Source of the DNA: CAYNRA01 sp046293395
Lineage (GTDB): Bacteria > Bacteroidota > Bacteroidia > Cytophagales > Spirosomataceae
Length of the DNA stretch: 64,000 nt
Assembly (NCBI GenBank): GCA_046293395.1
Contig: JBKBOU010000003.1
Location: forward strand, 1-64,000
Direction of reading: 5' to 3'
Shown here: positions 42,244-51,377 of the stretch, in pieces
Position numbering within the stretch: position 1 is the stretch's first letter
Layout of the letters: every line of letters starts with the position of its first letter
Position numbers and translations under genes: made by a program
Notes under the pieces: model-generated
The model's input: the letters and a program-made list of their open reading frames with translations, nothing else
Told to the model about the DNA's origin: nothing
Database searches by the model: none

Positions 42244-43599
42244 ATGGCAAATTTTGAACTCAGTAAAGAGTATTTACTAACTATTGAGGAAGCCATTGAC
42301 AAGCGCGATGAGGCATTCCTACAAAAAGAATTAGAAGATTTATTTCCAGCCGATATTGCCACTATTTTGTACGAAATAGACGGCGAAAAAGCGCATTATT
42401 TACTTCAATTAGTAGATACAGAGCTTGGTGCTGATATTTTATCCAATATTGACTCAGACGACCGCAAAAAGTTCATCCGTGAACAATTTACGGTGGAAGA
42501 AATCGCGAAATACGTCAATTTATTTGATTCCGATGATGCCGTTGACTTACTCAATGAGCAACCCATTGAAATCCGTGAACAAGTCATTGCCTTGCTTGAA
42601 GACCGCGAACAAGCGCGATTCATCATTGATTTAATGCACTACCCCGAAGACGTAGCAGGCGGCTTGATGCAAAAAGAGCTGGTAAAAGTCACAACGCTCC
42701 AGACTGTCAGTGAATGCGTGGAAGTCATCCGCAAACAAGCTGAGCAGGTAGATAAAGTGTATGCCGTTTATGTCGTCGATGAAATGGAAAAACTGCAAGG
42801 AATCGTCTCACTGAAGCAAATTGTTCTAGCACGGAAAAACACAAAAATTGAGAATATCTGTGAACGCGATATTGTGTTCGTCGAAACGACAAAACCCGCC
42901 ACAGAAATTGCTGAAATCATGCAGCGTTACGATTTAGAAGCCATTCCGGTGGTGAATACGCTCGGCAGACTTTTGGGGCGCATCACCATTGACGACGTTG
43001 TCGATTTCATCACAGACAAAGCAGAGGAAGACATCCAGGTTATGTCCGGGATTACCGGCGAAGCGGAAGAAGACGACAGCGTTTGGGTTTTGGCAAAAGC
43101 GCGTCTTCCTTGGTTAATTATCGGGGTTATCGGGAGTTTATTGGCAGCAACAGTCATCAAATCATTTGAAGACGGATTATCAAAAATTACCGCATTGGCT
43201 TTGTTCATTCCCATCATGGGGTCAACGGGTGGAAATGTCGGGATTCAAACTTCTTCTCTGATTGTACAAAGCTTAGCAGAAAAAGCAGGTTTGGAAATCA
43301 GTTTAGGAAAACGTCTCACCAAAATCATCACGGTCGCCTTACTCAATGGCTTTGTCATCGGGGCGTTAGCGGGTTTGTATGTTTATCTTATTGGTGAGCC
43401 AACCCTATTTTGGGTAGTTTGTGCTTCCTTACTATCTGTGGTTATTTTGGCGTCATTTATGGGAACCATCACGCCCTTAATTTTGCATCATTTCGGGATT
43501 AACCCAGCTATGGCATCCGGCCCGTTTATAACAACTGCTAACGATTTGGTCGGAATTGGTACTTATTTTGGCATTGCACATCTCTTACTTCATATTTAA
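42244..43599 (+). CDS. mgtE: Magnesium transporter MgtE
   Basis: 451 residues from the ATG at 42244. MgtE N domain (about 1-130), two CBS domains (about 135-255) that sense Mg2+, and a C-terminal five-helix channel with PIMGSTGGNVGIQTSSLIV, NGFVIGALAG and GPFITTANDL. It allows Mg2+ entry through the inner membrane, closed by Mg2+ binding to the CBS/N domains. It lies between two RNA-quality genes (rsmA, dtd). Confidence 0.95.
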   Translation: MANFELSKEYLLTIEEAIDKRDEAFLQKELEDLFPADIATILYEIDGEKAHYLLQLVDTELGADILSNIDSDDRKKFIREQFTVEEIAKYVNLFDSDDAVDLLNEQPIEIREQVIALLEDREQARFIIDLMHYPEDVAGGLMQKELVKVTTLQTVSECVEVIRKQAEQVDKVYAVYVVDEMEKLQGIVSLKQIVLARKNTKIENICERDIVFVETTKPATEIAEIMQRYDLEAIPVVNTLGRLLGRITIDDVVDFITDKAEEDIQVMSGITGEAEEDDSVWVLAKARLPWLIIGVIGSLLAATVIKSFEDGLSKITALALFIPIMGSTGGNVGIQTSSLIVQSLAEKAGLEISLGKRLTKIITVALLNGFVIGALAGLYVYLIGEPTLFWVVCASLLSVVILASFMGTITPLILHHFGINPAMASGPFITTANDLVGIGTYFGIAHLLLHI

Positions 43600-43607
43600 T
43601 TCAGGTT

Positions 43608-44060
43608 ATGATTGCAGTTATCCAGCGTGTTTCGTCGGCACAAGTAGTGGTTGATGAACAAGTAACAGGAAAAATTGACAGAGGTTTTTTGGTTCTTCTC
43701 GGTATCACACACAACGATACAGACGAGGATTTAAGCTGGTTGATGCAAAAAATCATAGGTTTGCGTGTTTTTTCAGATGCAGAAGGAAAAATGAATTTGA
43801 ACCTTCAGGCAGTGGGCGGGAACATCTTGCTGGTTAGTCAGTTTACGTTATTTGCTTCTACGAAAAAGGGAAATCGTCCTTCGTTCACAGAGGCGGCTCC
43901 TCCGGCTGTTGCGATTCCTTTTTACGAGAAAGCCATTGCTTGGTTGTCTCAGGAGTTGGGGAAAGAAGTGCAGACGGGTATTTTCGGGGCAGATATGCAG
44001 GTGACGTTGGTCAATGACGGCCCAGTCACGATTTGCATAGATACAAAAGATAGGAAGTGA
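43608..44060 (+). CDS. dtd: D-aminoacyl-tRNA deacylase
   Basis: 150 residues, complete. Characteristic motifs SQFTLFAST and NDGPVTICID are present; the latter carries the Gly-Pro pair that selects D-amino acids. It removes D-amino acids (and Gly) from mischarged tRNAs. It follows mgtE by 8 bp and is the last gene of the operon; a bidirectional terminator follows. Confidence 0.96.
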   Translation: MIAVIQRVSSAQVVVDEQVTGKIDRGFLVLLGITHNDTDEDLSWLMQKIIGLRVFSDAEGKMNLNLQAVGGNILLVSQFTLFASTKKGNRPSFTEAAPPAVAIPFYEKAIAWLSQELGKEVQTGIFGADMQVTLVNDGPVTICIDTKDRK

Positions 44061-44101
44061 GGAGATAGGACTGAGGTTTACTCATAATCCCTAAAGGGAT
44101 A

Positions 44102-44139
44102 AAAAAAGTCGGTTCCAATTGCTTAGAACCGACTTTTTT
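44102..44139. terminator. Bidirectional terminator between dtd and carB
   Basis: AAAAAAGTCGGTTC (44102-44115) / GAACCGACTTTTTT (44126-44139), a perfect 14-bp stem with a 10-base loop, usable on both strands between the convergent genes. Confidence 0.9.
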
Positions 44140-44155
44140 ATCTTTAATTTTTTAA

Positions 44156-46996
44156 TTATCTACTCATATACATATTTCTCTCCGAGTAAACTTTCAAAAA
44201 GAAATCATCTGTCAAATCATCAATAAAATAAATCCCTTCTCCCGTTGACTTCATCTCTGGGCCTAATTCTTTATTGACATTCGGGAATTTATTAAACGAA
44301 AACACAGGAATTTTAATCGCGTATCCTTCTTTTACTGGATTAAAATCAAAGTCAGCTACTTTCGCACCTAGCATTACCTTTGTCGCATAATTCACATACG
44401 GTTCTTGGTATGCTTTACAGATGAAAGGAACTGTCCGCGAAGCTCTTGGATTCGCCTCAATGACATATACCTTTTCGTCTTTAATCGCGAACTGAATATT
44501 AATCAATCCCTTGGTATCCAATGCAATAGCAATCTTTTTCGTATATTCTTCGATTTGTGCAATAACATTTTCACTCAAATCAAAGGCGGGCAAAACAGCA
44601 TACGAGTCACCCGAATGAATACCGGCGGGTTCAATATGCTCCATGATTCCAATAATATACGCATCCGTACCATCACAAATCGCATCTGCCTCTGCTTCGA
44701 TGGCATTCTCCAGGAAGTGATCCAACAAAATCTTATTATCCGGAATATCCGTCAAGATTTTTACTACATGTTGTTCCAATTCTTGCTCATTGATGACGAT
44801 TTTCATACTCTGCCCACCCAAAACATAGCTTGGACGTACCAAAAGTGGGAAGCCGAGTGACTTGGAAACTTCTACTGCTTGATCTGCCGTACGAACTGTC
44901 GAAAACAAAGGATATGGAATTTCTAGCTCTCTCAATTTCTCTGAGAACCGTCCTCTGTCTTCCGCTAAGTCAAGTGCTTCGTAGGAAGTACCAATGATTT
45001 TAACTCCAAATTTGGTCAATTTTTCAGCCATTTTCAGCGCCGTCTGACCTCCTAATTGTACAATTACACCTTCCGGTTTTTCGTGCAAAATGATGTCATA
45101 TACGTGCTCCCAAAATACGGGTTCAAAATATAATTTATCCGCAATATCTGGGTCAGTAGAAACTGTTTCAGGATTACAGTTAATCATAATGGTCTCATAA
45201 CCACTCTCTTTTGCTGCCAATACGCCGTGTACACACGAGTAGTCAAACTCGATTCCTTGTCCAATCCTATTCGGACCAGAACCCAATACCACGATTTTCT
45301 TTTTATCCGAAACCACTGATTCGTTATCAGGATTCGCTTGATTTACATTGAAAGTCGAATAATAATAAGGTGTTTTTGCTTCAAATTCTGCCGAACACGT
45401 GTCCACACATTTGTAAGCTCTCTTGATACCCAGTTCATGTCTTTTTTGAAAGACCTCACTTTCTAGACAATGCAACAAATGCGCAATTTGTCGGTCAGCA
45501 TATCCTTTTTGCTTTGCCGTTTCCAACAAATCAGCAGGTAGTGTATCTAGTTTATAACTTTCAATATTTTTTTCTAGATGGATTAATTCCTCAATTTGGC
45601 GAAGGAACCAGCTATCAATCTTGGTTAATTTCTGAATCGTATTGAATGATAAACCCGCTTTAAAAGCATCATATACATGGAAAAGTCTATCCCAAGATGG
45701 GTTTGCTAGACTGTGCTTCAATCTGTCTTGGTCTTTTTCCTCTTTTCCATCAGCTCCAAGTCCGTTTCGACCAATTTCGAGAGATTGACATGCTTTCTGA
45801 AGTGCTTCTTGGAAGTTTCTACCAATACCCATTGTTTCGCCAACAGATTTCATCTGAAGCCCCAAACGTTTGTCAGAACCAGGGAATTTATCAAAATTCC
45901 ACCTTGGCACTTTCACGATTACATAATCAATTGCAGGTTCAAAAAATGCTGAAGTACTGCCCGTGATTGGGTTCATCAATTCATCTAAATTGTAACCAAT
46001 CGCCATTTTAGCAGCAATTTTAGCAATCGGATAACCCGTCGCTTTAGATGCTAAAGCAGAAGATCTACTCACACGAGGATTGATCTCGATGGCGATAATC
46101 TCATCTGTCACAGGATTTAACGAAAACTGTACATTACAACCACCCGCAAATTGACCAATTCCGTTCATCATGGCAATAGCCATATCCCGCATTTTTTGGT
46201 AAATAGTATCGGGCAACGTCATGGCGGGTGCTACCGTAATGGAGTCCCCTGTATGAACACCCATCGGGTCAAAGTTTTCAATCGTACAGATAATGACGAT
46301 GTTTCCTTTGTTATCTCTCAAGAGCTCAAGCTCGTATTCTTTCCACCCTAAGATAGATTGCTCAACCAAAACTTCATGTACTGGAGATGCGTGCAAACCA
46401 CTATTGAGCGCTTTATCAAATTCTTCTGGCGTATTCACAAAACCACCACCTGTTCCTCCCAATGTGAATGAAGGTCTAATGACAAGTGGAAAGCCAATTT
46501 CTTGCGCAATTTCTTTGCCTTCTAAAAACGATTTCGCTGTTCTTCCTTTACATACTCCAATGCCTAGTTCCAGCATTTTCAGCCTGAACTTCTCACGGTC
46601 TTCTGTGGTTTCAATCGCTTTAATATCTACACCGATAATTTCCACGTCAAACTTTTTCCAGATACCCGCTTTATCACAATCGATAGCAAGATTGAGAGCC
46701 GTTTGCCCACCCATTGTAGGTAAAACCGCATCAATCGGCCTTCCCATATCTCGGTGTTTCTGTAATATTTCGACAATGGATTTTTTTTCCAGGGGTTTCA
46801 AATAGACGAAATCCGCATTCATCGGATCTGTCATAATGGTTGCTGGATTTGAATTAATCAAGGAGACTTCTATTCCTTCTTCTCGAAGAGAACGAGCGGC
46901 TTGTGAGCCAGAATAGTCGAATTCACACGCTTGACCGATAATTATCGGACCTGAGCCAATAATTAATACTGATTTGAGATTGGAATTTTTAGGCAT
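44156..46996 (-). CDS. carB: Carbamoyl-phosphate synthase large subunit without C-terminal allosteric domain
   Basis: 946 residues. Two ATP-grasp halves are complete: GSGPIIIGQACEFDYSG at the N-terminus and GSGPNRIGQGIEFDYSC in the second half, each followed by biotin-carboxylase-like blocks (INPRVSRSS and EANPRASRT). After GPEMKSTGEG, where E. coli CarB continues into its MGS allosteric domain of about 140 residues, this protein ends within about 27 residues. The reading frame shows no break, and I believe such short CarB forms occur in other Bacteroidota. Regulation by UMP, IMP or ornithine through that domain should be absent. carA is not in the window. Confidence 0.95.
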   Translation of the reverse strand: MPKNSNLKSVLIIGSGPIIIGQACEFDYSGSQAARSLREEGIEVSLINSNPATIMTDPMNADFVYLKPLEKKSIVEILQKHRDMGRPIDAVLPTMGGQTALNLAIDCDKAGIWKKFDVEIIGVDIKAIETTEDREKFRLKMLELGIGVCKGRTAKSFLEGKEIAQEIGFPLVIRPSFTLGGTGGGFVNTPEEFDKALNSGLHASPVHEVLVEQSILGWKEYELELLRDNKGNIVIICTIENFDPMGVHTGDSITVAPAMTLPDTIYQKMRDMAIAMMNGIGQFAGGCNVQFSLNPVTDEIIAIEINPRVSRSSALASKATGYPIAKIAAKMAIGYNLDELMNPITGSTSAFFEPAIDYVIVKVPRWNFDKFPGSDKRLGLQMKSVGETMGIGRNFQEALQKACQSLEIGRNGLGADGKEEKDQDRLKHSLANPSWDRLFHVYDAFKAGLSFNTIQKLTKIDSWFLRQIEELIHLEKNIESYKLDTLPADLLETAKQKGYADRQIAHLLHCLESEVFQKRHELGIKRAYKCVDTCSAEFEAKTPYYYSTFNVNQANPDNESVVSDKKKIVVLGSGPNRIGQGIEFDYSCVHGVLAAKESGYETIMINCNPETVSTDPDIADKLYFEPVFWEHVYDIILHEKPEGVIVQLGGQTALKMAEKLTKFGVKIIGTSYEALDLAEDRGRFSEKLRELEIPYPLFSTVRTADQAVEVSKSLGFPLLVRPSYVLGGQSMKIVINEQELEQHVVKILTDIPDNKILLDHFLENAIEAEADAICDGTDAYIIGIMEHIEPAGIHSGDSYAVLPAFDLSENVIAQIEEYTKKIAIALDTKGLINIQFAIKDEKVYVIEANPRASRTVPFICKAYQEPYVNYATKVMLGAKVADFDFNPVKEGYAIKIPVFSFNKFPNVNKELGPEMKSTGEGIYFIDDLTDDFFLKVYSERNMYMSR

Positions 46997-47033
46997 TTTT
47001 TCGTGAAGGGGTTTCGATTTTCACATCGAAGAA

Positions 47034-47066
47034 CAAAGTTAATCGAGATTTTCTTTTTTTGACCAA
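47034..47066 (-). promoter_or_regulatory. Predicted carB promoter
   Basis: On the minus strand: TTG (47066-47064), 22 bases, TAACTTTG (47041-47034), a full match to TAnnTTTG. The ATG follows 37 bases downstream of it. Confidence 0.45.
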
Positions 47067-47120
47067 TCGACTAAAAAAAATCCTATTTATCCTACTAATT
47101 AATCAATTTTTGATGATTTT

Positions 47121-48686
47121 TTAGTTTGGCTGTGGTTCAACCAAGATAACTTGCTCTTTATCCAAAATGACAGCCCCATCGGGTAATCCTTTGACCTTTC
47201 GTACGTATTTTTTAGGCGTGTAAATGACCGATGCCAACTTCTCTGTTCGTAACTTTGAGTAATACGCCGCAATACTTGCTGCTTTTTCAATGACTGATAC
47301 AGGAATTTTCTTTCCAGCTTGGTGTTTTATCAGCACATGTGAGCCTTGTGCGTCTCTCGCATGTAACCACAAATCCTCCCTAAATGAATATTTCTGGATT
47401 AGTAAATCATTATTCTTAGCATTTTTTCCTACCAAAATATCAAACCCTTCAAAGTGATATTTCTTGAATAATTCAGCGACTTCGGGTTTAAAATTTGCTG
47501 CTTGTACCATGCCTTCCTTTTTCACAAAAGCACGTAACTCACGAACTGTTTCTATATCTTGTATCACAGCTAAACGCACCTTTAACTGTTCTAAAAAACG
47601 CTCTTTATAGGCAATATTTTCTTCGATTTTCTCTATCTCAACACGTTCGTTCTTTGCCTTTCGATAGTAGTTTTCCGCATTTTTTTGTGGACTTAACTCT
47701 TTCTTTAACTTAATCTTGATATTCTTATCTCTGTAAAAATCAATCAACTCAACTTCAGTAATACCCGCTTCGATTTGGTGTAAATTCGCCATTAAGATAT
47801 GTCCAATCTCCTCCAAACTTGTTGCGTCATGTAATGTTTCTAATCGTAAATAGCTTTGTTCTAGATACTGACCTACCTGTTTTATTTCCCGTTCTATTTT
47901 TCGAATCCATTCATTTTTTTCTTTATCTAGTGTGAAGGTTTTTTGATACAGCGAAATAAATATATTTGTCGCTTCGATAGCTGATTCACACGTTTGTAGA
48001 ACTTCACCAAATGGCATTAATGTCAAATATAGCATTCCCGTTGACAAACGAGTTACATAAAAAAGTCGCGAATTTTCCAATTGATTTCTCAACTCATCTA
48101 CAACCATCCACTTTTCATCCATCTTTGTCAATTCTGAAAGATGCTTTACTTCTTCCAAATAGATTTGTCCTTCCTTTCCAAAAGTGGGAAATAGTTTTTT
48201 GTACTCCCCTTTTAAATCTTCAAAAGCGACACGTGTTTGCTCAATTTTTTTAGGTAATTCTTCAATACGAATTGAAAAATCTGTTTTCAAATGACTATTA
48301 AATACATAAAGTGGTTCGTTTGCTTGAAAGTGAATGATGTTAGGTCTGTTTCCATGAAATTTAATCAGCACCTCGTGACCTCCTTCTATATCAATAACTA
48401 ATGAGCGCTCATTCTCCAAACAGCTAATTGATAGTACTTGTCTATCAATCAATTCAGACATTAAATCAACTGAATTTCTTTTTGCTCTCTCAAAATTAGG
48501 GACAACCTGAATACCCGAAAAAACAGGACTAACCATCACTTTCAGAAATACTTCATCTGAAACTCCTCCAAAACCCATGATTAATTCGTCTTTCTCCTGA
48601 GAAAAAATACATGTAACTTCTTTATAAACAATGACTTCAGTAAGCTCTTGTGCTAGTTTTTTTAAAAAATAATAATTTACATGCAT
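47121..48686 (-). CDS. rqcH: NFACT/RqcH ribosome quality control protein
   Basis: 521 residues with an NFACT-N domain (about 1-200), long coiled coil (about 255-390) and NFACT-R domain near the C-terminus (DLWLHARDAQGSHVLIKH, YTPKKYVRKVKGLPDGAV). RqcH binds 60S-type/50S subunits blocked by peptidyl-tRNA and directs Ala tailing of the stalled chain. The family's N-terminal DR-type catalytic/recruitment motif is not obvious here. It forms an operon with ppx (3 bp gap) downstream of the ribosomal cluster. Confidence 0.92.
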   Translation of the reverse strand: MHVNYYFLKKLAQELTEVIVYKEVTCIFSQEKDELIMGFGGVSDEVFLKVMVSPVFSGIQVVPNFERAKRNSVDLMSELIDRQVLSISCLENERSLVIDIEGGHEVLIKFHGNRPNIIHFQANEPLYVFNSHLKTDFSIRIEELPKKIEQTRVAFEDLKGEYKKLFPTFGKEGQIYLEEVKHLSELTKMDEKWMVVDELRNQLENSRLFYVTRLSTGMLYLTLMPFGEVLQTCESAIEATNIFISLYQKTFTLDKEKNEWIRKIEREIKQVGQYLEQSYLRLETLHDATSLEEIGHILMANLHQIEAGITEVELIDFYRDKNIKIKLKKELSPQKNAENYYRKAKNERVEIEKIEENIAYKERFLEQLKVRLAVIQDIETVRELRAFVKKEGMVQAANFKPEVAELFKKYHFEGFDILVGKNAKNNDLLIQKYSFREDLWLHARDAQGSHVLIKHQAGKKIPVSVIEKAASIAAYYSKLRTEKLASVIYTPKKYVRKVKGLPDGAVILDKEQVILVEPQPN

Positions 48687-48689
48687 GTT

Positions 48690-49613
48690 TTACTTTCCTC
48701 TTTTTAAGCGAATTTCCTCCATACAAACACCTTCTTTCAAGGAATGTTTGGATAAGCGAATTTCTTGAAGTTGAAACGTACTGATTAAATAATCAATTAA
48801 GACACAAGCAACAACAATCATTTTAGCTCTACCCGGTATCATTCCAGGCGTAGTTAGTCTGTCCTCTAATCTTTTTTGAAGTAAATCAAAATACAATTCC
48901 CGAAACGTTTCAACAGAAAGAAAATCTTTCTGTATATCTTCTTTCTTCAATTGATTCCGAATATCAATCAATGATTCAAAAGAACCAGCCGAACCAATCA
49001 AAACAGTCGGGGCATACTGATGACAAGCATTTGCCAAGGCGAGGAGTTCAGAGCGTAAATAATCTTGTATTCGAGGAATCATCGTGGGTGGTAACGGGTC
49101 ATTTTTCATAAACATATCCATTAATCTTAGACCACCAATTTCAAAACTCTTTTGCCAAAGAACCTTTTCTTCGTTTGCAAGGATAAATTCAACACTTCCA
49201 CCACCAATATCTACAATTAAACTCGGAGAATTTACCTTTACGTACGAAGTTACTCCTTCGTAAATGTATTCTGCCTCTTTCATTCCATCAATGATTTCAA
49301 TAGTGATGTCCGTTTCATCCTTTATTAATCGACAAAAGTCAGCTTGGTTGAGTGCCTCCCTAAGTGCACTTGTACCAATAGCCCGTATTTCATCTGGATA
49401 AATTCCCTCTTTCTCACAAATGGATTTGAACTCCCTCAAAGCGAGTAATCCTCTATCCATGGCCTCATTTGTCAGCATTTTTTGCTTAAAACTTCCTTCT
49501 CCAATTCTACAAGCAATAGCCCTTCTTCCCAAATCAACAAGGTTTTCCTGTTTAAAACTAAACATATATAACTGGAAAGTATTCGAACCTAAATCAATAA
49601 TTGCACCTTTCAT
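48690..49613 (-). CDS. Ppx/GppA family phosphatase
   Basis: 307 residues from the ATG at 49613 (MKGAIIDLGSNTFQLY); the frame extends to 49670 into the terminator of rplQ and that part was rejected. ASKHA motifs: DLGSNTFQL (phosphate 1) and VDIGGGSVEF (phosphate 2). It hydrolyses polyphosphate or pppGpp; which one cannot be told. It is shorter than E. coli Ppx (about 510), matching short actinobacterial/Bacteroidota forms with only the catalytic domains. Confidence 0.92.
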   Translation of the reverse strand: MKGAIIDLGSNTFQLYMFSFKQENLVDLGRRAIACRIGEGSFKQKMLTNEAMDRGLLALREFKSICEKEGIYPDEIRAIGTSALREALNQADFCRLIKDETDITIEIIDGMKEAEYIYEGVTSYVKVNSPSLIVDIGGGSVEFILANEEKVLWQKSFEIGGLRLMDMFMKNDPLPPTMIPRIQDYLRSELLALANACHQYAPTVLIGSAGSFESLIDIRNQLKKEDIQKDFLSVETFRELYFDLLQKRLEDRLTTPGMIPGRAKMIVVACVLIDYLISTFQLQEIRLSKHSLKEGVCMEEIRLKRGK

Positions 49614-49640
49614 AGAAAAATCATTGTGTTTATACAAAAA

Positions 49641-49670
49641 GTGGGAAGCCGTCAATAGACAACTTCCCAC
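49641..49670 (-). terminator. Terminator of the ribosomal protein cluster
   Basis: GTGGGAAG (49641-49648) / CTTCCCAC (49663-49670), an 8-bp stem; on the minus strand it is followed by TTTTTGTAT. It lies 23 bp after rplQ. ppx starts only 28 bp further on, so some read-through into ppx-rqcH may occur. Confidence 0.75.
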
Positions 49671-49692
49671 ACTATAAAAAGAAGGAAAAGAA

Positions 49693-50184
49693 TTAATCTT
49701 CTTTTGTTTCTTCAGTAGCTTCTACTTCTGTCGAATTTTCTTCCGTTGTATCTGCTTTTTTCTTACCTCTTCTACTTCTTCTTGTTGTTGCCTTTTCTTC
49801 CTCTACAACTGCAACAGCAGCGGCAGCGTTAAAGTCAACAAGCTCGATAAGTGCAACTTCTGCACCATCACCAAGACGAGTTCCTAATTTGATGATACGC
49901 GTATAACCACCGTTTCTTTCAGCTACTTTTTCAGCTACTTCACCAAATAGAGTAGTGATTGCTTCTTTGTCTTGCAAATAAGAGAAAACAGTTCTTCTGT
50001 TGTGCGTAGTATCTGATTTACCTTTTGTAATCAAAGGCTCTACGTATTTTCTTAACTCTTTTGCTTTTGCAAGCGTAGTTTCAATACGTTTCACTTTAAT
50101 TAAAGAAACCGCCATGTTAGCAAGCATTGCCTCGCGGTGTGACTTGGTTCTACCCAAGTGATTGATTTTCTTACCGTGTCTCAT
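49693..50184 (-). CDS. rplQ: Ribosomal protein L17 with acidic C-terminal tail
   Basis: 163 residues, longer than the usual 115-127. The L17 core (MRHGKKINHLGRTKSHREAM start; about 1-120) is followed by a tail of about 40 residues, first basic (TTRRSRRGKKK) and then strongly acidic (repeated Glu/Thr). Last gene of the alpha operon, 96 bp after rpoA. Confidence 0.96.
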   Translation of the reverse strand: MRHGKKINHLGRTKSHREAMLANMAVSLIKVKRIETTLAKAKELRKYVEPLITKGKSDTTHNRRTVFSYLQDKEAITTLFGEVAEKVAERNGGYTRIIKLGTRLGDGAEVALIELVDFNAAAAVAVVEEEKATTRRSRRGKKKADTTEENSTEVEATEETKED

Positions 50185-50280
50185 TGTAGTAAATTTCGTA
50201 AGTAACGGTTAAACAAGGTTTCAGCAGCAAATTGCCTTATTCACCTATTACGATTAAAAAATTATAAAAAGCTGCTATAT

Positions 50281-51270
50281 TTATTCTTCGTCAAGACGAT
50301 ATTTGATAACGTCCATTCCAAATTGTAGATTTTTTTCAGCAACGAGTTGTTCTAACTCAGTTAATGATTTCTTACCAAAGTTTCTAAACTTCATCATATC
50401 TGCTACTTCCAAACGTACCAAGTCACCTAAAGTACGAATATCCGCAGATTTGAGGCAGTTATAAGCTCTTACAGATAAATCAAGGTCTTGTAGAGAGGTT
50501 TTCAAAAGCTTTCTCATGTGTAAGAACTCCTCATCAACCATGTTTTCCTCTTCATCTTTTTTGGTATCGAACACCATATTCTCATCCGTAAACTTCAAGA
50601 AGTGTTGGATTAGGATGTGTGCTGATTCTTGAAGAGCTCTTTCTGGATGAATTGAACCATCGGTTCTAATTTCAAGTAAGAGACGTTCGTAATCCGTTCT
50701 TTGCTCTACCCGTGTATTTTCAACGGTGTACTTTACATTCTTGATGGGAGTGTAAATAGAATCAACGGATATAAAACCTATAGGAAGGTCAGCGTGTTTA
50801 TGTTCTTCTGATTGAACATATCCTCTACCTTTATCTACGATTATTTCAAATTCAATCTCTTTCTTATCGTCTAAACGCGCTAGAACAAGTTCAGGATTCA
50901 AGATTTCAAAACTTTGTGTATATTTTGAAATATCGCCCGCTTTCAGCACACTTTGGTTTTTAATTCGAACCGTGATTTTATTATCTATGTACTCGGAAAC
51001 CTTCTTGAAACGAACTTGTTTCATGTTCAAGATAATTTCAGTAACGTCATCAACAACTCCCTCAATCGAAGAGAATTCATGAAGAACTCCAGGGAATCTC
51101 ACGGCAGTAATTGCATATCCCTCCAAAGAGGAAAGCAATATACGGCGTAGAGCATTACCAATGGTCACACCATAGCCTCTCTCAAGTGGTTTGAACTCAA
51201 AGAAACCATGGAAGTCGTCTGCTTTTTCCATGACGACTTTATCGGGCATTTGAAATGCTAAAATTGACAT
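50281..51270 (-). CDS. rpoA: RNA polymerase alpha subunit
   Basis: 329 residues with the N-terminal assembly domain (about 1-235, with RRILLSSLEGYAIT) and the C-terminal DNA/activator domain (about 250-325, with LDLSVRAYNCLKSADIRTLGDL). Flanked upstream by a 107-bp gap containing two hairpins with U-runs and a palindrome, which separates it from rpsD. Confidence 0.98.
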   Translation of the reverse strand: MSILAFQMPDKVVMEKADDFHGFFEFKPLERGYGVTIGNALRRILLSSLEGYAITAVRFPGVLHEFSSIEGVVDDVTEIILNMKQVRFKKVSEYIDNKITVRIKNQSVLKAGDISKYTQSFEILNPELVLARLDDKKEIEFEIIVDKGRGYVQSEEHKHADLPIGFISVDSIYTPIKNVKYTVENTRVEQRTDYERLLLEIRTDGSIHPERALQESAHILIQHFLKFTDENMVFDTKKDEEENMVDEEFLHMRKLLKTSLQDLDLSVRAYNCLKSADIRTLGDLVRLEVADMMKFRNFGKKSLTELEQLVAEKNLQFGMDVIKYRLDEE

Positions 51271-51284
51271 ACTGTAGTATATAT

Positions 51285-51298
51285 TTTCGTTAACGAAA
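51285..51298. promoter_or_regulatory. 14-bp perfect palindrome upstream of rpoA
   Basis: TTTCGTTAACGAAA, perfectly palindromic, ends 14 bases from the rpoA ATG on the minus strand. It could be an operator, a stem at the ribosome binding region, or the closing arm of the hairpins at 51306-51368. Confidence 0.35.
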
Positions 51299-51305
51299 GG
51301 AAAAA

Positions 51306-51368
51306 TGGGACTATCCCAAAAAACAATGCAAAGCCATCACCGATTTTGTCGGAGATGGCAACGCATTG
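51306..51368 (-). terminator. Two terminator-like hairpins between rpsD and rpoA (possible attenuator)
   Basis: Read on the minus strand: a first hairpin CAATGC...GCATTG (51368-51324) whose inner parts also pair (GCCATC/GATGGC and CCGA/TCGG), followed directly by six U; then a second hairpin TGGGA/TCCCA (51318-51306) followed by five U. Both have the form of Rho-independent terminators but lie within the alpha operon, upstream of rpoA and rplQ. A regulated or leaky stop, or an mRNA-processing site, are all possible. Confidence 0.6.
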
Positions 51369-51377
51369 TAGGACATA

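Noticed and set aside
44156..46996. carB as a truncated pseudogene
   Set aside because: The frame is intact, ends cleanly before a terminator, and the missing part is exactly one regulatory domain; both catalytic halves are complete.
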